Shown here: in pieces, positions 13,610 through 14,054 of the stretch | How positions within the stretch are numbered: position 1 is the first letter of the stretch | Layout: each line of letters begins with the position of its first letter | Assembly: GCA_002779235.1 (NCBI GenBank) | Contig: PEXD01000053.1 | Coordinates: 1 to 14,054, forward strand | Origin: Candidatus Woesearchaeota archaeon CG07_land_8_20_14_0_80_44_23 | GTDB lineage: Archaea; Nanobdellota; Nanobdellia; Woesearchaeales; 0-14-0-80-44-23 | Direction: 5' to 3' | DNA: 14,054 nucleotides | The notes under the pieces: model-generated | Told to the model about the DNA's origin: nothing | Database searches by the model: none | Seen by the model: the letters and a program-made list of their open reading frames with translations, nothing else | Position numbers and translations under genes: made by a program

Positions 13610-14054
13610 ATGGTGGGGCAAAGCTATAAGGAGAAGGCAGTTTCTGGAGTATTCTGGAATTTCTTGTTCATAGTGCTGTCTGCGCCCTTAGGATATTTGG
13701 TAAGGATACTTTATGATAGAAGCATACCTCTTGTGGACATTGGACTTTTCTATGCTGTGCTTGACTTGATTGCGGTATTCGCAATAATCCGTGAGCTCGG
13801 GCTCAGCTATTCTCTAATACACTTCATCCCAAAATTTCTCGCGAAGAATAGAAAAAACCTTGTAAAGTCAACAATAATAACTGTTGCTCTAATACAGGGA
13901 ATTGTAGGAGCGGCAATAACTGTTCTCACAATTCTTTTTTCAAAGCAGATTGTTGTATATTACCTCTCAAACAAAACAGCAATACCAGATATCAGGTTGG
14001 CGATTGCAGTAGTAATCATTGGGGCAATAAGCTCTCTCATTGAATGCTTCTCAT
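13610..14054 (+). CDS. Polysaccharide flippase, Wzx/MOP type (5' part)
   Basis: The first 148 codons of a polytopic membrane protein that runs off the right edge. It begins MVGQSYKEKAVSGVFWNF. Hydrophobic helices lie near residues 14-36, 42-62, 86-110 and 126-146. The segment between helices 2 and 3, RELGLSYSLIHFIPKFLAKN, follows the pattern of O-antigen and archaeal glycan flippases of the MOP exporter superfamily. Those proteins move lipid-linked sugar units across the membrane (family knowledge). The ATG at 13610 is the start: the neighbouring ATG at 13606 is in another frame and stops after seven codons. It is divergent from the epimerase gene. With aglB nearby it is a candidate for flipping the lipid-linked donor (inference). 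Confidence 0.8.
   Translation, partial: MVGQSYKEKAVSGVFWNFLFIVLSAPLGYLVRILYDRSIPLVDIGLFYAVLDLIAVFAIIRELGLSYSLIHFIPKFLAKNRKNLVKSTIITVALIQGIVGAAITVLTILFSKQIVVYYLSNKTAIPDIRLAIAVVIIGAISSLIECFS

Noticed and set aside
13606..13629. ATG at 13606 as the flippase start
   Set aside because: It is in a different frame and reaches a TAA after seven codons. The ATG at 13610 opens the long hydrophobic frame.

Overview
The window looks like an archaeal chromosome, most likely from an uncultivated DPANN-type lineage (Woesearchaeota/Pacearchaeota-like; the lineage is an inference). The evidence is a geranylgeranyl reductase, an archaeal oligosaccharyltransferase (AglB/Stt3), a DUF2304 protein, an MNT/HEPN pair, BRE/TATA promoters and several probable leaderless starts. 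No RNA gene, insertion sequence or CRISPR array was seen, and no gene-free stretch exceeds 300 bases.

Layout. (1) The left edge holds the first 12 codons of a minus-strand gene with a signal-peptide-like start. Upstream of it are two tandem TATA elements with a GNRA-loop hairpin between them. (2) At 184-5229 lies a minus-strand two-gene unit: a 331-aa single-pass membrane protein of unknown function, then a 1346-aa secreted protein with about 160 cysteines built from tandem modules. (3) At 5355-11317 is a plus-strand run of lipid and glycan genes: a geranylgeranyl-reductase-family flavoprotein, AglB with an odd charged N-terminal tail, a family-2 glycosyltransferase, a UbiA-superfamily enzyme with decaprenyl-phosphate phosphoribosyltransferase-type motifs, and a DUF2304 membrane protein. 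The last four look like one operon. (4) At 11316-12318 is an HTH-nucleotidyltransferase/HEPN toxin-antitoxin-like pair behind three direct repeats spaced exactly 20 bp apart, one of them part of a perfect dyad. (5) At 12319-14054 are a minus-strand UDP-GlcNAc 2-epimerase and a divergent Wzx/MOP-type flippase cut by the window edge. Between them is a 70% GC structured element in AT-rich DNA.

How the genes fit together. The GT2, UbiA-like protein, DUF2304 protein, AglB, epimerase and flippase form a plausible N-glycosylation or surface-polysaccharide locus. The UbiA-like enzyme and GT2 would charge a polyprenyl phosphate carrier, the epimerase would supply a ManNAc-type sugar nucleotide, a flippase would move lipid-linked sugar outward, and AglB would transfer it to Asn in N-x-S/T sites. 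The large Cys-rich exported protein has clustered sequons and could be one substrate. The most distinctive points are the phosphoribosyltransferase-like UbiA in an AglB operon, the 20-bp repeat array before the MNT/HEPN pair, the HEPN motif lacking its usual histidine, and the nucleotide-level repeats of the Cys-rich gene.
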